Shown here: piece by piece, positions 1 through 13,174 of the stretch | Layout of the letters: each line of letters begins with the position of its first letter | How positions within the stretch are numbered: position 1 is the first letter of the stretch | Origin: Modicisalibacter ilicicola DSM 19980 | GTDB taxonomy: Bacteria; Pseudomonadota; Gammaproteobacteria; Pseudomonadales; Halomonadaceae | Reading direction: 5' to 3' | DNA: 64,000 nucleotides | Assembly (NCBI RefSeq): GCF_900128925.1 | Contig: NZ_FQUJ01000003.1 | Coordinates: forward strand, 364,157-428,156 | Translations under genes and position numbers: made by a program | Notes under the pieces: model-generated | The model's input: only the letters and a program-made list of their open reading frames with translations | Database searches by the model: none | Told to the model about the DNA's origin: nothing

Positions 1-1293
1 CGGCGTGTTCTCCACCATCACCGTATCCCGTGCCGGGTCCATGCGCGTGGTAATGGCCCAGATCACATCCTCCCAGTGGCGCGCATCGACATCGTCATCG
101 AGCACGATCACGAACTTGGTGTACATGAACTGGCGCAGGAAACTCCATACGCCCATCATCACCCGCTTGGCATGGCCTGGGTACTGCTTCTTCATGGTGA
201 CCACCGCCATGCGGTAGGAGCAGCCCTCCGGGGGAAGGTAGAAGTCGACGATCTCGGGAAACTGCTTGCGCAGGATCGGCACGAAGACCTCGTTGAGTGC
301 GAGCCCGAGGATGGCCGGCTCGTCCGGCGGGCGGCCGGTATAGGTCGAATGATAGATCGGATCGCGCCGATGGGTGATGCGCTCGACGGTGAATACCGGG
401 AAGGTCTCGACTTCATTGTAGTAGCCGGTATGGTCGCCAAACGGCCCCTCTGGCGCGGTGTCGTCGGGATGGATGAAGCCCTCGAGGACGATCTCGCTGG
501 AGGCCGGCACCTCGAGGTCCGCGTGCCCGCACTTGACCAGTTCGGTGCGCGACCCGCGCAGCAACCCGGCAAAGGCGTATTCCGACAGGGTGTCCGGCAC
601 CGGGGTGACCGCACCGAGGATGGTCGCCGGATCGGCGCCCAGTGCCACCGCCACCGGGAAGGGTTCGCCGGGATGGGCCTCGCCCCACTCCTTGAAGTCC
701 AGCGCGCCACCGCGATGCGACAGCCAGCGCATGATCAGGCGATTCTTGGTCAGCTTCTGCTGCCGGTAGATCCCCAGGTTCTGGCGCTCCTTGTGGGGCC
801 CCTTGGTCACCACCAGGGCCCAGGTCACCAGCGGGGCCACGTCGCCGGGCCAGCAGTGCTGGATGGGGATGCGATCGAGATCGACCGCGTCGCCCTCGAG
901 CACCACCTCCTGTACCGGGGCACGTTTGAGCGTCTTGGGCCCCATGCTCATCACCTGGCGAAAGACCGGCAACTTGTCGAGGGCGTCACGGAAGCCCTTG
1001 GGGGGTTCCGGCTCCTTGAGGAAGGCCAGCAACTCCCCCACCTCGCGCAGGGCCGTCACCGACTCCTGGCCCATGCCCAGCGCGACCCGCTTCGGCGTGC
1101 CGAACAGGTTGCCGAGCACCGGCATGGCATGGCCCTTGACGTTCTCGAACAGCAGCGCCGGACCGCCGGCACGCAGGGTACGATCGCAGATCTCGGTGAT
1201 TTCCAGGTAGGGATCCACCTCGGCGGTCACGCGCGTGAGCTCGCCGTTCTTTTCCAGCCCCGCGATGAATTCGCGTAAATCCTTGTATTTCAT
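1..1293 (-). CDS. ubiD: UbiD-family 4-hydroxy-3-polyprenylbenzoate decarboxylase (C-terminus cut by window edge)
   Basis: Ubiquinone biosynthesis: removes the carboxyl group of 3-polyprenyl-4-hydroxybenzoate, using prenylated FMN made by UbiX. Reading down from the ATG at 1293 gives 431 uninterrupted codons ([20 protein letters not shown]...), so about 60 C-terminal residues should lie outside the window. The run [17 protein letters not shown] and the later [15 protein letters not shown] are typical of the UbiD fold, where a conserved Arg and acidic residues surround the flavin. It is transcribed away from rho and separated from it by a repeat-rich gap. The family is clear; UbiD is favoured over other members because of the close full-length resemblance to the quinone enzyme. 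Confidence 0.93.
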   Translation of the reverse strand, partial: MKYKDLREFIAGLEKNGELTRVTAEVDPYLEITEICDRTLRAGGPALLFENVKGHAMPVLGNLFGTPKRVALGMGQESVTALREVGELLAFLKEPEPPKGFRDALDKLPVFRQVMSMGPKTLKRAPVQEVVLEGDAVDLDRIPIQHCWPGDVAPLVTWALVVTKGPHKERQNLGIYRQQKLTKNRLIMRWLSHRGGALDFKEWGEAHPGEPFPVAVALGADPATILGAVTPVPDTLSEYAFAGLLRGSRTELVKCGHADLEVPASSEIVLEGFIHPDDTAPEGPFGDHTGYYNEVETFPVFTVERITHRRDPIYHSTYTGRPPDEPAILGLALNEVFVPILRKQFPEIVDFYLPPEGCSYRMAVVTMKKQYPGHAKRVMMGVWSFLRQFMYTKFVIVLDDDVDARHWEDVIWAITTRMDPARDTVMVENTP

Positions 1294-1385
1294 GCGATTA
1301 CCATCTCCCGAACGACAGAAGGGGCAGCATAGCATGCCGCCCCTTCTTTCAATGCCTGGCCTGGTGCTATAGCTACGCGGCTTTT

Positions 1386-1480
1386 CCGAGGCCAGGTCTT
1401 TGCGAAGGCGCTGTAAACCCCTCCCTGGGCGCTACCTTTTCCATCCATGGAAAAGGACCTTCGCGCCGACCTGGCCTCGG
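1386..1480. repeat. Cloverleaf-like structured repeat with ATCCAT loop
   Basis: Outer arms CCGAGGCCAGGTC (1386-1398) and GACCTGGCCTCGG (1468-1480) pair perfectly over 13 bases. A second pair, GCGAAGG (1402-1408) with CCTTCGC (1458-1464), lies inside. Within that are two hairpins: CCC-CTCCCT-GGG near 1418-1430, and CCTTTTCC-ATCCAT-GGAAAAGG at 1435-1456. The whole folds as a three-way junction. I recall similar elements with CATCCATG loops scattered in Halomonas and Marinobacter intergenic DNA, but I know no formal name for them. Confidence 0.8.
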
Positions 1481-1548
1481 CGCCGCTCGCGCTGGAGTTC
1501 TTCAGAGAAGACGTTGAGAGCTGGCCGTTGCGAGCGAAGACGAGACAA

Positions 1549-1615
1549 GGCGGAAAACGGCGCGAGCACGGAGTTTACTTTAGTAAATGAGTAGCTTAAG
1601 CCGTTTTCCAACGCC
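1549..1615. repeat. Nested palindromic repeat, copy 1 (downstream of rho)
   Basis: GGAAAACGGC at 1552-1561 pairs with GCCGTTTTCC at 1600-1609. Inside is a second palindrome, TTTACT-TT-AGTAAA (1574-1587), in the core CGGAGTTTACTTTAGTAAAT. Flanks AGACAAGG (before) and AACGC...CGCAGCAGG (after, to about 1636) are shared with the copy at 6590. The element ends about 27 bases from the rho stop codon, so it may act in transcript ending or 3'-end protection. Confidence 0.85.
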
Positions 1616-1641
1616 GTATCGTCGAGCGCAGCAGGGCAGAA

Positions 1642-2901
<1,260 letters not shown>

Positions 2902-3283
2902 CGGTTTGTTCAGAAGTTGCTCTTGTCAGCGTGGCGGCGTGCGCCGGAATAGGACAGGAGGCGGTGTCGATGCGCCGCGCAATGCGTTCAGAGGCCCGAG
3001 GGTTTCCGCTCGCCGGATAGGCTCATCTGATGGCGGCTCCAGCGGAGACCATGATCGCTATCGGCATCGAGGGAGGTGCTGTTCTTGTTGCCTGATGTCA
3101 TTCAACCGTTGTCGATCGAGGCGATCGATCGCAGGGTGAATCAGTGGGCTACTGACGACTTGGAAATTGATCGCGTAACGATCGGAAAGTATTCGGAACA
3201 GGCGAACGACTCGATGTTAGTGAAGCCCGCCGTCAAACGCAAGCCCTGTCGTCAACGCGACATGACTCGAATTGCAGGGTGGA
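2902..3283. other. Long gap upstream of rho; probable rho leader
   Basis: This 382-base gap lies between the trxA-like stop and the rho start. I see no convincing gene, repeat or RNA gene in it. On the minus strand it would form a long rho leader, as in enterics where rho is autoregulated by early termination. I found no promoter hexamer pair good enough to call. Confidence 0.5.
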
Positions 3284-3610
3284 TCAGGGGGCAGCGAGGA
3301 GGAAGGTCTCGAGCTGCACCTCGTCGATGGCGCCGACCCGCGAGGCTTCGAGGTCCCCGTCGACGAACAGCAGCAGCGTGGGCATGCCGCGTACGTTGTA
3401 TTTCAAGGCCGCCTCGGGATAGCGGTCGGTATCGACGAGATAACCACGACACTGCATCCCGGGGCGTTCCAGAACCCGCTCCAGGCGTGACATCAACGTC
3501 TGGCAGGGCACGCACCAGGCGGCGGTGAAGACCACCAGGACAGCACCGGGCAGTGCGAGCACCTCTTCCAGGGCGGTATCGGAGAGCCATTTCACGGCTT
3601 TTTCGGCCAT
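3284..3610 (-). CDS. Thioredoxin-like protein with WCVPC active site
   Basis: Thiol-disulfide oxidoreductase of the thioredoxin fold, 108 residues, the usual size for TrxA. The active site is WCVPC (residues 32-36) rather than the standard WCGPC, and the cis-proline loop is RGMPTLLLF (Pro 77). The start at 3610 (MAEKAVKW) is chosen because the fold begins there; the frame stays open upstream but is not protein-like. Its place just upstream of rho matches E. coli trxA. Sequence away from the motif is quite diverged, so this may be a specialised thioredoxin, with the main TrxA elsewhere in the genome. Confidence 0.88.
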   Translation of the reverse strand: MAEKAVKWLSDTALEEVLALPGAVLVVFTAAWCVPCQTLMSRLERVLERPGMQCRGYLVDTDRYPEAALKYNVRGMPTLLLFVDGDLEASRVGAIDEVQLETFLLAAP

Positions 3611-3725
3611 CGTCTTCCTCGGCTTGACACATCCATTGCAGCGTCCATTGGACGATGCCCGGGCGCGATTGACAAGCTCTGCGGGGCCCAGCACCCTTGC
3701 AGCATCATCAACACAGGGACAGCGC

Positions 3726-5255
3726 ATGAGCAGGATGCCGCATGCCGATGCACCGGAACCCCGCCGCCTCGCGGCCATCGACCTGGGCTCCAACAGCTTT
3801 CATCTGCTGGTCGCCAACTATCAGCATGACCAGCTGCAGGTGGTCGCCAAGCTCGGCGAGAAGGTGCAATTGGCCGCCGGCCTCGATGACGATGGCGTCC
3901 TGAACGAAGCTGCCATGCAGCGGGCCCTGGCTTGCCTCGCGCAATTCGCCTCCTTCATCGAGGGCATACCCTCGCCCCATCTGCGCATCGTGGGTACCAA
4001 CGCCCTGCGCGACGCCTGCAATAGCCGTGAACTGATCGAGCGGGCCGAGGCGCTGCTGGGCCACGAGATCGAGATCATTGCCGGCCGCGAAGAGGCGCGC
4101 CTCATCTATCTGGGAGCGGCCCACGCCCTGGCCGACGTGCACGGCAAGCGCCTGATCGTGGATATCGGCGGCGGCTCGACGGAGTTCATCATCGGCGAGC
4201 GTTTCGAACCCCTGGCCCTGGAAAGCCTGCACATGGGCTGTGTCGCCTACACGAGGCGCTTCTTCGCCGACGGCGAACTCTCGGAAAAGCGCTTTCGTCG
4301 GGCCGAACTGGCCGCCCTTTCCGAACTGGCCAACATTCGCCGTCCTTATCGGGAGCTGGGCTGGGCCGACCCGGTCGGCTCGAGCGGCACCATCAAGGCG
4401 GTCGCATCGATCCTTGCCGCCAGCGGCGACGGCCCCGAAGGGCTGATTCGACTGGAAGGGTTGCACGCCCTGCGCGACCGGGTCATCGGCTTCAAGCGGC
4501 TCGACAAGGTGGCCATGGAGGGGCTGAAGGAGGATCGCGCCAAGGTCTTCCCGGCCGGGCTCGCGATCCTCTGTGCGGTCTTCGAGGCCTTCGACCTGAC
4601 GCACATGCGCTACTCGGATGGCGCCCTGCGCGAGGGGGTCCTCTACGACCTGGCGGGGCGCAATACCGCCGAGGACTCTCGCCTGAAGACCTTGAACGGC
4701 CTGTGCCGTCGCTACGGCATCGAGATGCGCCAGGCCGACAACGTTGCCGGCAGCGCCGCGGCCGCCTTCGACCAGGTACGCGAGGCCTGGCAGCTTGGCA
4801 GCGAACAGCGCCAGTTCCTGATCTGGGCCGCCAAGCTCCATGAACTGGGGCTGGCCGTCTCGCACAGCAAGTTTCATCGCCACGGCGCCTACCTGCTGGA
4901 GAACTCCGACCTGCCGGGCTTCTCGCGTCCCGAGCAGCAGGCGCTGGCCTTTTTGGTGCTGGCCCACCGGCGCAAGTTTCCCCTGGCAGCCCTCGAGGCG
5001 CAGCCGCGTGGGGCGAGACTGCGCTACGGCCGGCTGGCACGACTGCTGCGCCTGGCCGTGATCCTCAACCATTCACGGCCTGAAGGGCCCATCCAGGATT
5101 TCACCCTGAGCGCCGAGGGGGACACATTGGACCTCGTGCTTTCCGATACGCTGGCGGAGCGGGCGCTGCTGCTCAACGACCTCCGGCAGGAGAGCCGCTA
5201 CCAGCAGGCTGCGGGGTTCACCCTGCGTGTCGATCAGGCCATGGCCGAGACCTGA
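3726..5255 (+). CDS. ppx: Exopolyphosphatase of the Ppx/GppA family
   Basis: Releases phosphate from the ends of polyphosphate chains; some relatives also hydrolyse pppGpp. The 509-residue product has the actin-like ATPase-fold motifs AIDLGSNSFHLLVANY (about 17-32) and VDIGGGSTEFIIGE, then a C-terminal HD-like helical region. The ATG at 3726 is favoured because the open frame before it overlaps the divergent thioredoxin gene; an in-frame ATG nine bases later is possible. Its last 22 bases overlap the end of tilS on the other strand. Ppx is favoured over GppA from length, but the two cannot be separated with certainty here. Confidence 0.93.
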   Translation: MSRMPHADAPEPRRLAAIDLGSNSFHLLVANYQHDQLQVVAKLGEKVQLAAGLDDDGVLNEAAMQRALACLAQFASFIEGIPSPHLRIVGTNALRDACNSRELIERAEALLGHEIEIIAGREEARLIYLGAAHALADVHGKRLIVDIGGGSTEFIIGERFEPLALESLHMGCVAYTRRFFADGELSEKRFRRAELAALSELANIRRPYRELGWADPVGSSGTIKAVASILAASGDGPEGLIRLEGLHALRDRVIGFKRLDKVAMEGLKEDRAKVFPAGLAILCAVFEAFDLTHMRYSDGALREGVLYDLAGRNTAEDSRLKTLNGLCRRYGIEMRQADNVAGSAAAAFDQVREAWQLGSEQRQFLIWAAKLHELGLAVSHSKFHRHGAYLLENSDLPGFSRPEQQALAFLVLAHRRKFPLAALEAQPRGARLRYGRLARLLRLAVILNHSRPEGPIQDFTLSAEGDTLDLVLSDTLAERALLLNDLRQESRYQQAAGFTLRVDQAMAET

Positions 5256-6508
5256 TCGCTCTGTACCCACCCCGGGGCCACGGCGACGCCCAGCACCGCC
5301 ACGAGCTCGTTTTCCTGCCAGGCCAGCAGTTGCCGGGAACGCCGCCAGGGCGGGATTCCCGCTTCCTGAAGCAGTCGCTTGACGTCCCGGCGCCCGCGTC
5401 CGGCCACGTGCATCCGCTCGCCGCCGCGACGCAGGGTCAGCCGCAAGGCGATCCCGCTCCTGCCGTCGCCGGGCATCAGGCCGTGTTCGATGCGCCCCGC
5501 CGGCGTCATCAGGCCAGGCCGGCCGTCCCATTCGCATTGCCACTCCGTCGGTGGCTCGACCTCCGGCGATTGCAGATACAGCCCGCCGCGCCAGCACCGC
5601 GCCTCGGCGCCGGACCAGACGACCGCCACCCGGGCATCGCCCCGGGCGTCGAGCTGCGATAGCAGGGCCTGCAGGCGCGCCAGCGGTGGCGGTGGCAACC
5701 CCAGACACTGGCAGGCATGGCGAATCAGCAGCCGTTGACGGGATTCGCAGAGCTGCCGGAGCGAGACCAGGCGCAGACGGCCCGGCTCCCCCCCTGCCGC
5801 CACGAGATCGAGGGCCGCCAGCTCGTCGAGCAACTGGTCGGCCTCTCCGGCGAGACGGGCGCTTCGGGCAAGCGAGCGTGCAGCCTCGGGCCAGCGTTCG
5901 GCCAGCAGCGGCATGACCTCCTGGCGCAGGAAGTTGCGGTCGAGCGCGGTATCCGCATTGCTCGGATCCTCGATCCAGTCGACACCCTGTCTGCTAGCCT
6001 CATGCTCGAGATCGCGACGTGTGCAGGCAAGCAGTGGGCGCACCAGATGCCTGCCTCGCCACTCCCGGCGCGGCGGCATGCCCGCCAGCCCGCGCACGCC
6101 GCTGCCCCGCAAGCCCGCCAGCAGCAGTGTCTCGGCCTGGTCGTCGGCATGCTGTGCCAGCCAGAGCGTCTCGCCGCGCCTCACCCGCCGCAGGAACGCC
6201 GCGTAGCGCGCCTCCCGGGCCGCCGCCTCGAGTCCCTGCCCCCTAGGCTCGACCCGTACCTGCTCGACGTAGAACGGCACCCCGAGTCGCGAACAGAGGA
6301 CACGACAGTGATTCTCGAAATCCGCGGCGGCGGGTTGCAAGGCATGATTCACGTGAAGGGCATAGAGGGGGCGGGCACGCCGGCGAGCGGCACACACCGC
6401 CAGGGTCAGCAGCAGGCAGGAATCCAGCCCGCCGGATAGAGCGATCCATACGGGCCTATCAGGGGGCTTCGTTGCCAAGGCATCATCGATCAGCGTCTGG
6501 AGCGACAT
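5234..6508 (-). CDS. tilS: tRNA(Ile)-lysidine synthase
   Basis: Converts C34 of the CAU-anticodon isoleucine tRNA to lysidine using ATP and lysine, so that the tRNA reads AUA. The product is 424 residues. The N-type ATP pyrophosphatase loop SGGLDS is at residues 25-30, followed by HVNHALQPAAADFE and QHADDQAETLLL, both typical of TilS. The C-terminal domain ends with GGERMHVAGRGRRDVKRLLQ. The start at 6508 (MSLQTLIDDA) has an AGGAGA ribosome site about 10 bases upstream; the longer frame to 6583 is unlikely. The two genes ppx and tilS converge and overlap by 22 bases, which leaves no room for a terminator between them. Confidence 0.95.
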   Translation of the reverse strand: MSLQTLIDDALATKPPDRPVWIALSGGLDSCLLLTLAVCAARRRARPLYALHVNHALQPAAADFENHCRVLCSRLGVPFYVEQVRVEPRGQGLEAAAREARYAAFLRRVRRGETLWLAQHADDQAETLLLAGLRGSGVRGLAGMPPRREWRGRHLVRPLLACTRRDLEHEASRQGVDWIEDPSNADTALDRNFLRQEVMPLLAERWPEAARSLARSARLAGEADQLLDELAALDLVAAGGEPGRLRLVSLRQLCESRQRLLIRHACQCLGLPPPPLARLQALLSQLDARGDARVAVVWSGAEARCWRGGLYLQSPEVEPPTEWQCEWDGRPGLMTPAGRIEHGLMPGDGRSGIALRLTLRRGGERMHVAGRGRRDVKRLLQEAGIPPWRRSRQLLAWQENELVAVLGVAVAPGWVQSDQVSAMA

Positions 6509-6589
6509 GGCTGGGCTCTCCTGAGCTATCGGATCCCCGAGCAAATGGCCTGATCGAAATAGCGGCGTCGCGAGCGCGGCCAAGACAAG

Positions 6590-6656
6590 GCGAAAAAGAC
6601 CGACAGAGCGGAGTTTATATGCGCATAAATGAGCATCTAGAGGTCTTTTTCAACGC
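6590..6656. repeat. Nested palindromic repeat, copy 2 (downstream of accA)
   Basis: GAAAAAGACC (6592-6601) pairs with GGTCTTTTTC (6642-6651). The core CGGAGTTTATATGCGCATAA continues to TAAATGAG and holds an inner palindrome, TTTAT...ATAAA, at 6614-6629. Flanks AAGACAAGG and AACGC...CGCAGCAGG match copy 1, while the outer stem has a different sequence yet still pairs. It ends about 32 bases from the accA stop codon. Confidence 0.85.
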
Positions 6657-6688
6657 TGGATTTGGCGATCGCAGCAGGCGCCATACGA

Positions 6689-7642
6689 TCAGGCTGGCGC
6701 GCCATAGCTCATCAGACGTTCGTAACGCCGTTCAAGCAGTTCCTCGGTCGCCATTCCCTGCAACCGCTCCAGACTCGCCAGGAGCCCTTCCTTGATTCGA
6801 TCGGCGGTGATCTGCGGGAAACGATGGGCGCCGCCCAGCGGCTCCTCGACAAGGGTATCGACGAAGCCCAGCTCCTTGAGGCGCTCGGCGGTGATACCCA
6901 TGGCATGAGCCGCCTCGGAGGCCTTCTCGGCGCTCTTCCAGAGGATCGAGGCGCAGCCTTCCGGCGAGATCACCGAATAGGTCGAGTACTGCAGCATCAT
7001 CAGCTCGTCGCACACGCCGATGGCGAGCGCCCCGCCGGAACCGCCCTCGCCGACCACGGTGGAAACGATGGGGGTCTTCAGCCGCGACATGACCGCAAGA
7101 TTGTAGGCGATAGCCTCGGACTGGCCGCGTTCCTCGGCGTCGATCCCGGGATAGGCCCCGGGGGTATCGATGAAGGTGAGCACCGGCATCTTGAAACGCT
7201 CGGCCATCTCCATGAGGCGACAGGCCTTGCGATACCCTTCGGGGCGCGGCATGCCGAAGTTGCGCCGCACCTTGTCGCGGACGTCGCGCCCCTTCTGGTG
7301 GCCGATGACCATCACCGGCCGGTCGTCCAGACGGGCGACGCCGCCGACGATGGCGGCATCGTCGGCGAAATGACGGTCACCGTGCAACTCGTCGAAGTCG
7401 TTGAAGATGGTTTCCAGATAGTCGAGGGTGTAGGGGCGCTGGGGGTGGCGCGACAGCTGCGACACCTGCCAGGCCGTCAAGTCACGAAAGATCGACTCGG
7501 TGAGCTTCTTGCTCTTCTCCTCGAGCCTGTCGATTTCGTCACTGATGTTGATCTTGCTGTCGTTACCGACCAGCCGCAGTTCCTCTATCTTTGCCTGCAA
7601 CTCGGCGATCGGCTGTTCGAAATCGAGATAATTGGGATTCAT
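6689..7642 (-). CDS. accA: Acetyl-CoA carboxylase carboxyltransferase subunit alpha
   Basis: With AccD it forms the carboxyltransferase that moves CO2 from biotin on AccB to acetyl-CoA, the first committed step of fatty acid synthesis. The 317 residues match the family length. The sequence starts [21 protein letters not shown] and contains the crotonase-fold motifs [28 protein letters not shown] and [12 protein letters not shown]. It lies downstream of dnaE, the classic dnaE-accA order. A 120-base gap separates the two, so it may have its own promoter. A structured repeat follows its stop codon. Confidence 0.98.
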   Translation of the reverse strand: MNPNYLDFEQPIAELQAKIEELRLVGNDSKINISDEIDRLEEKSKKLTESIFRDLTAWQVSQLSRHPQRPYTLDYLETIFNDFDELHGDRHFADDAAIVGGVARLDDRPVMVIGHQKGRDVRDKVRRNFGMPRPEGYRKACRLMEMAERFKMPVLTFIDTPGAYPGIDAEERGQSEAIAYNLAVMSRLKTPIVSTVVGEGGSGGALAIGVCDELMMLQYSTYSVISPEGCASILWKSAEKASEAAHAMGITAERLKELGFVDTLVEEPLGGAHRFPQITADRIKEGLLASLERLQGMATEELLERRYERLMSYGAPA

Positions 7643-7762
7643 GGCGTATCTGCTTGTTGAAATAGGCAGCTTGAAGCTGTCGGCCCTAAGAACCTGCTCC
7701 TGATCTGCAGCGCATTATCGCACCTTGACTCGCTCACGCAAGACGCGGGAAAGAGACGGGCA

Positions 7763-11266
<3,504 letters not shown>

Positions 11267-11316
11267 GATCGGGCTCGTTGAACACTGAGATGAATAGGCA
11301 CGGGCCGGGGCAGCAC

Positions 11317-11991
11317 CTAGAACGCCTGACAAGGCGTGAGCAGCTTCCTCACCGGTGCAAAGGAGCGGCGATGTTCGGGCAGCGGGCCGAGTCGCGCCAG
11401 GGCCTCGAGATGCTCGGGCGTCGAATAGCCCTTGTGGCGCGCGAATCCGTAGCCGGGGAAGCGTTCGTCGAGCGCCACCATCTGCGCATCCCGGGCCACC
11501 TTGGCCAGAATCGAGGCAGCACCGATCGCCGGATGGCGAGCATCGCCCTTGACCACCGCCTGCCCCGGGACATGATGCCCGGGCAGGCAGTTGCCGTCCA
11601 CCAGCAGGAACTCGGCGGCCACCGTCAGCGCATCGATGGCCCGGCGCATGGCCAGGTGCGTCGCATGATGGATGTTGAGTTCATCGATTTCGGCGGGTGA
11701 CGCCTCGGCCACCGCCCAGGCCAGGGCCTGGCTGCGAATCTCGACGGCCAGGGCCTGACGACGTTTCTCGGTAAGCACCTTGGAATCGCCAAGCCCCGGA
11801 ATGGGGCGGCACGGATCGAGAATCACCGCCGCGGCCACCACCGCCCCGACCAGGGGCCCGCGACCGACCTCGTCGACGCCGGCCAGGCACTCCCCGGTAT
11901 AGTCGACGACCAGGGGAGGAAAGCCCTCGGCGCAGTCGTCCGTGCCTTCGGCCGACGTGCCGTTGGCGATCTGGCGTGTCCTGGCGATCAT
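11317..11991 (-). CDS. rnhB: Ribonuclease HII
   Basis: Cuts the RNA strand of RNA-DNA hybrids and starts ribonucleotide excision. The product is 224 residues. The metal-binding residues are in [13 protein letters not shown] (Asp 40, Glu 41) and VDGN (Asp 132), with the later [12 protein letters not shown] typical of type 2 RNase H. The ATG at 11991 overlaps the lpxB stop codon as ATGA, which fixes the start and suggests coupled translation. A longer in-frame reading through lpxB is a shadow. Confidence 0.97.
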   Translation of the reverse strand: MIARTRQIANGTSAEGTDDCAEGFPPLVVDYTGECLAGVDEVGRGPLVGAVVAAAVILDPCRPIPGLGDSKVLTEKRRQALAVEIRSQALAWAVAEASPAEIDELNIHHATHLAMRRAIDALTVAAEFLLVDGNCLPGHHVPGQAVVKGDARHPAIGAASILAKVARDAQMVALDERFPGYGFARHKGYSTPEHLEALARLGPLPEHRRSFAPVRKLLTPCQAF

Positions 11992-13172
11992 GAGACTTCC
12001 TCGATCTTCTCGGGCAGCACCCGGGCCGGCAGCGGACGCCTCTCGGCGACCGCCGTCACCGCCTCGGCGGCCCGCTGGCTGGCACCGCGTTGCAGGGCCG
12101 CATGCAGCGTCGTGAAACGTCGCTCCATGTCCTGACGCGCCCCGGGATCGGCGAACCAGACCGCCAGCTGCTCGGCGATCGCCTCGGGAGTCGCCGCGTG
12201 CTGTATCAGTTCCGGCACCAGGGTCTCCCTGGCGATCAGGTTGGGTAGCGATATCCAATCGGTCTTGACCAGATGGCGCGCCAGCCAGTGGGTCGTCGGT
12301 GCCATCCTGTAGGCGACCACCATCGGCCGATGGCACAGCATGGCCTCCAGGGCCGCGGTACCCGAGGCCAGAAGCACGGCATCGCTGGCGGTCATGGCTT
12401 CTCTTGAGCGTCCATCCAACAGATGCACGCGTTCCGTCAATGTCGGATGGTTCACGAGCAGCGCCTCCAGCTCCTGATGGCGCAGGGCCGAAGCGGCGGG
12501 GACCACCAGTTCCAGGTCCGGGATGCGCTCGCAAAGGCGCTCGGCGGCCTCGAGGAAGGTGGCACCCAGAAAGCGGATCTCGTTGGCCCGGGACCCGGGC
12601 AGCAGGGCCAGCAAGGGGACATCTGCCTTCAGGCCCAGCGCCTGGCGAGCGGCATCACGATCGTTGACCAGGGGCATGTCGTCGGCCAGGGGGTGGCCGA
12701 CAAAGGCGACCGGCACCCGGTGACGCTCGTAGAACGCTGCCTCGAAGGGCAGGAAGGTCAGGATGGCGTCCACGGCCCGGGCGATCTTCCTGACCCGGCC
12801 CTGGCGCCAGGCCCATACCGAGGGGCTGACGTAATGAGCGGTGGGAATGCCCGCCGCACGCAGCTGCTTCTCGAGCCCCAGATTGAAGTCCGGCGCATCG
12901 ATGCCGACCATCACGTCCGGTCGCCAGGCCAGGGCCTCGCGCCGGAGCGCACGGCGCACCTTCAGCAGTTCGGGTAGATGCTTGAGCACTTCGACCAGGC
13001 CCATCACCGACAGGGTTTCCAGCGGGTAGAGACTTTCGAGCCCTTCGCCGATCATGCGTGGCCCGCCGATGCCGCGAAACTCGACGTCCGGGTGGCGCGT
13101 CTTGAGGGCCTGCATCAATCCGGCCCCGAGGATATCGCCGGAAAGTTCGCCCGCGACCAGGAACACCCGCAT
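11988..13172 (-). CDS. lpxB: Lipid A disaccharide synthase
   Basis: Glycosyltransferase (GT19) that joins UDP-2,3-diacylglucosamine and lipid X to form the lipid A disaccharide, at the inner face of the cytoplasmic membrane. The product is 394 residues. It begins [20 protein letters not shown] and contains [21 protein letters not shown] and the donor-site run [20 protein letters not shown]. The start at 13172 lies two bases after the lpxA stop codon, and its own stop overlaps the rnhB start, so lpxA-lpxB-rnhB is a tightly packed unit. Confidence 0.97.
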   Translation of the reverse strand: MRVFLVAGELSGDILGAGLMQALKTRHPDVEFRGIGGPRMIGEGLESLYPLETLSVMGLVEVLKHLPELLKVRRALRREALAWRPDVMVGIDAPDFNLGLEKQLRAAGIPTAHYVSPSVWAWRQGRVRKIARAVDAILTFLPFEAAFYERHRVPVAFVGHPLADDMPLVNDRDAARQALGLKADVPLLALLPGSRANEIRFLGATFLEAAERLCERIPDLELVVPAASALRHQELEALLVNHPTLTERVHLLDGRSREAMTASDAVLLASGTAALEAMLCHRPMVVAYRMAPTTHWLARHLVKTDWISLPNLIARETLVPELIQHAATPEAIAEQLAVWFADPGARQDMERRFTTLHAALQRGASQRAAEAVTAVAERRPLPARVLPEKIEEVS

Positions 13173-13174
13173 CG

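Larger units (their letters stand above)
1294..1641. other. Gene-free gap between ubiD and rho, filled by two structured repeats
   Basis: This 348-base gap holds no credible gene. It contains a cloverleaf-like inverted repeat (1386-1480) followed by a nested palindrome (1549-1615). A 64-codon plus-strand frame across it is made of the repeat arms and has no protein-like character. The ubiD promoter and the rho transcript end must lie here. Confidence 0.8.

Noticed and set aside
1400..1594. 64-codon plus-strand frame in the ubiD-rho gap
   Set aside because: It is built from the arms of the two structured repeats, so it is not under protein selection.
3076..3528. 150-codon plus-strand frame upstream of rho
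   Set aside because: Arg-rich low-complexity translation that runs into the antisense of the thioredoxin gene; no ribosome site.
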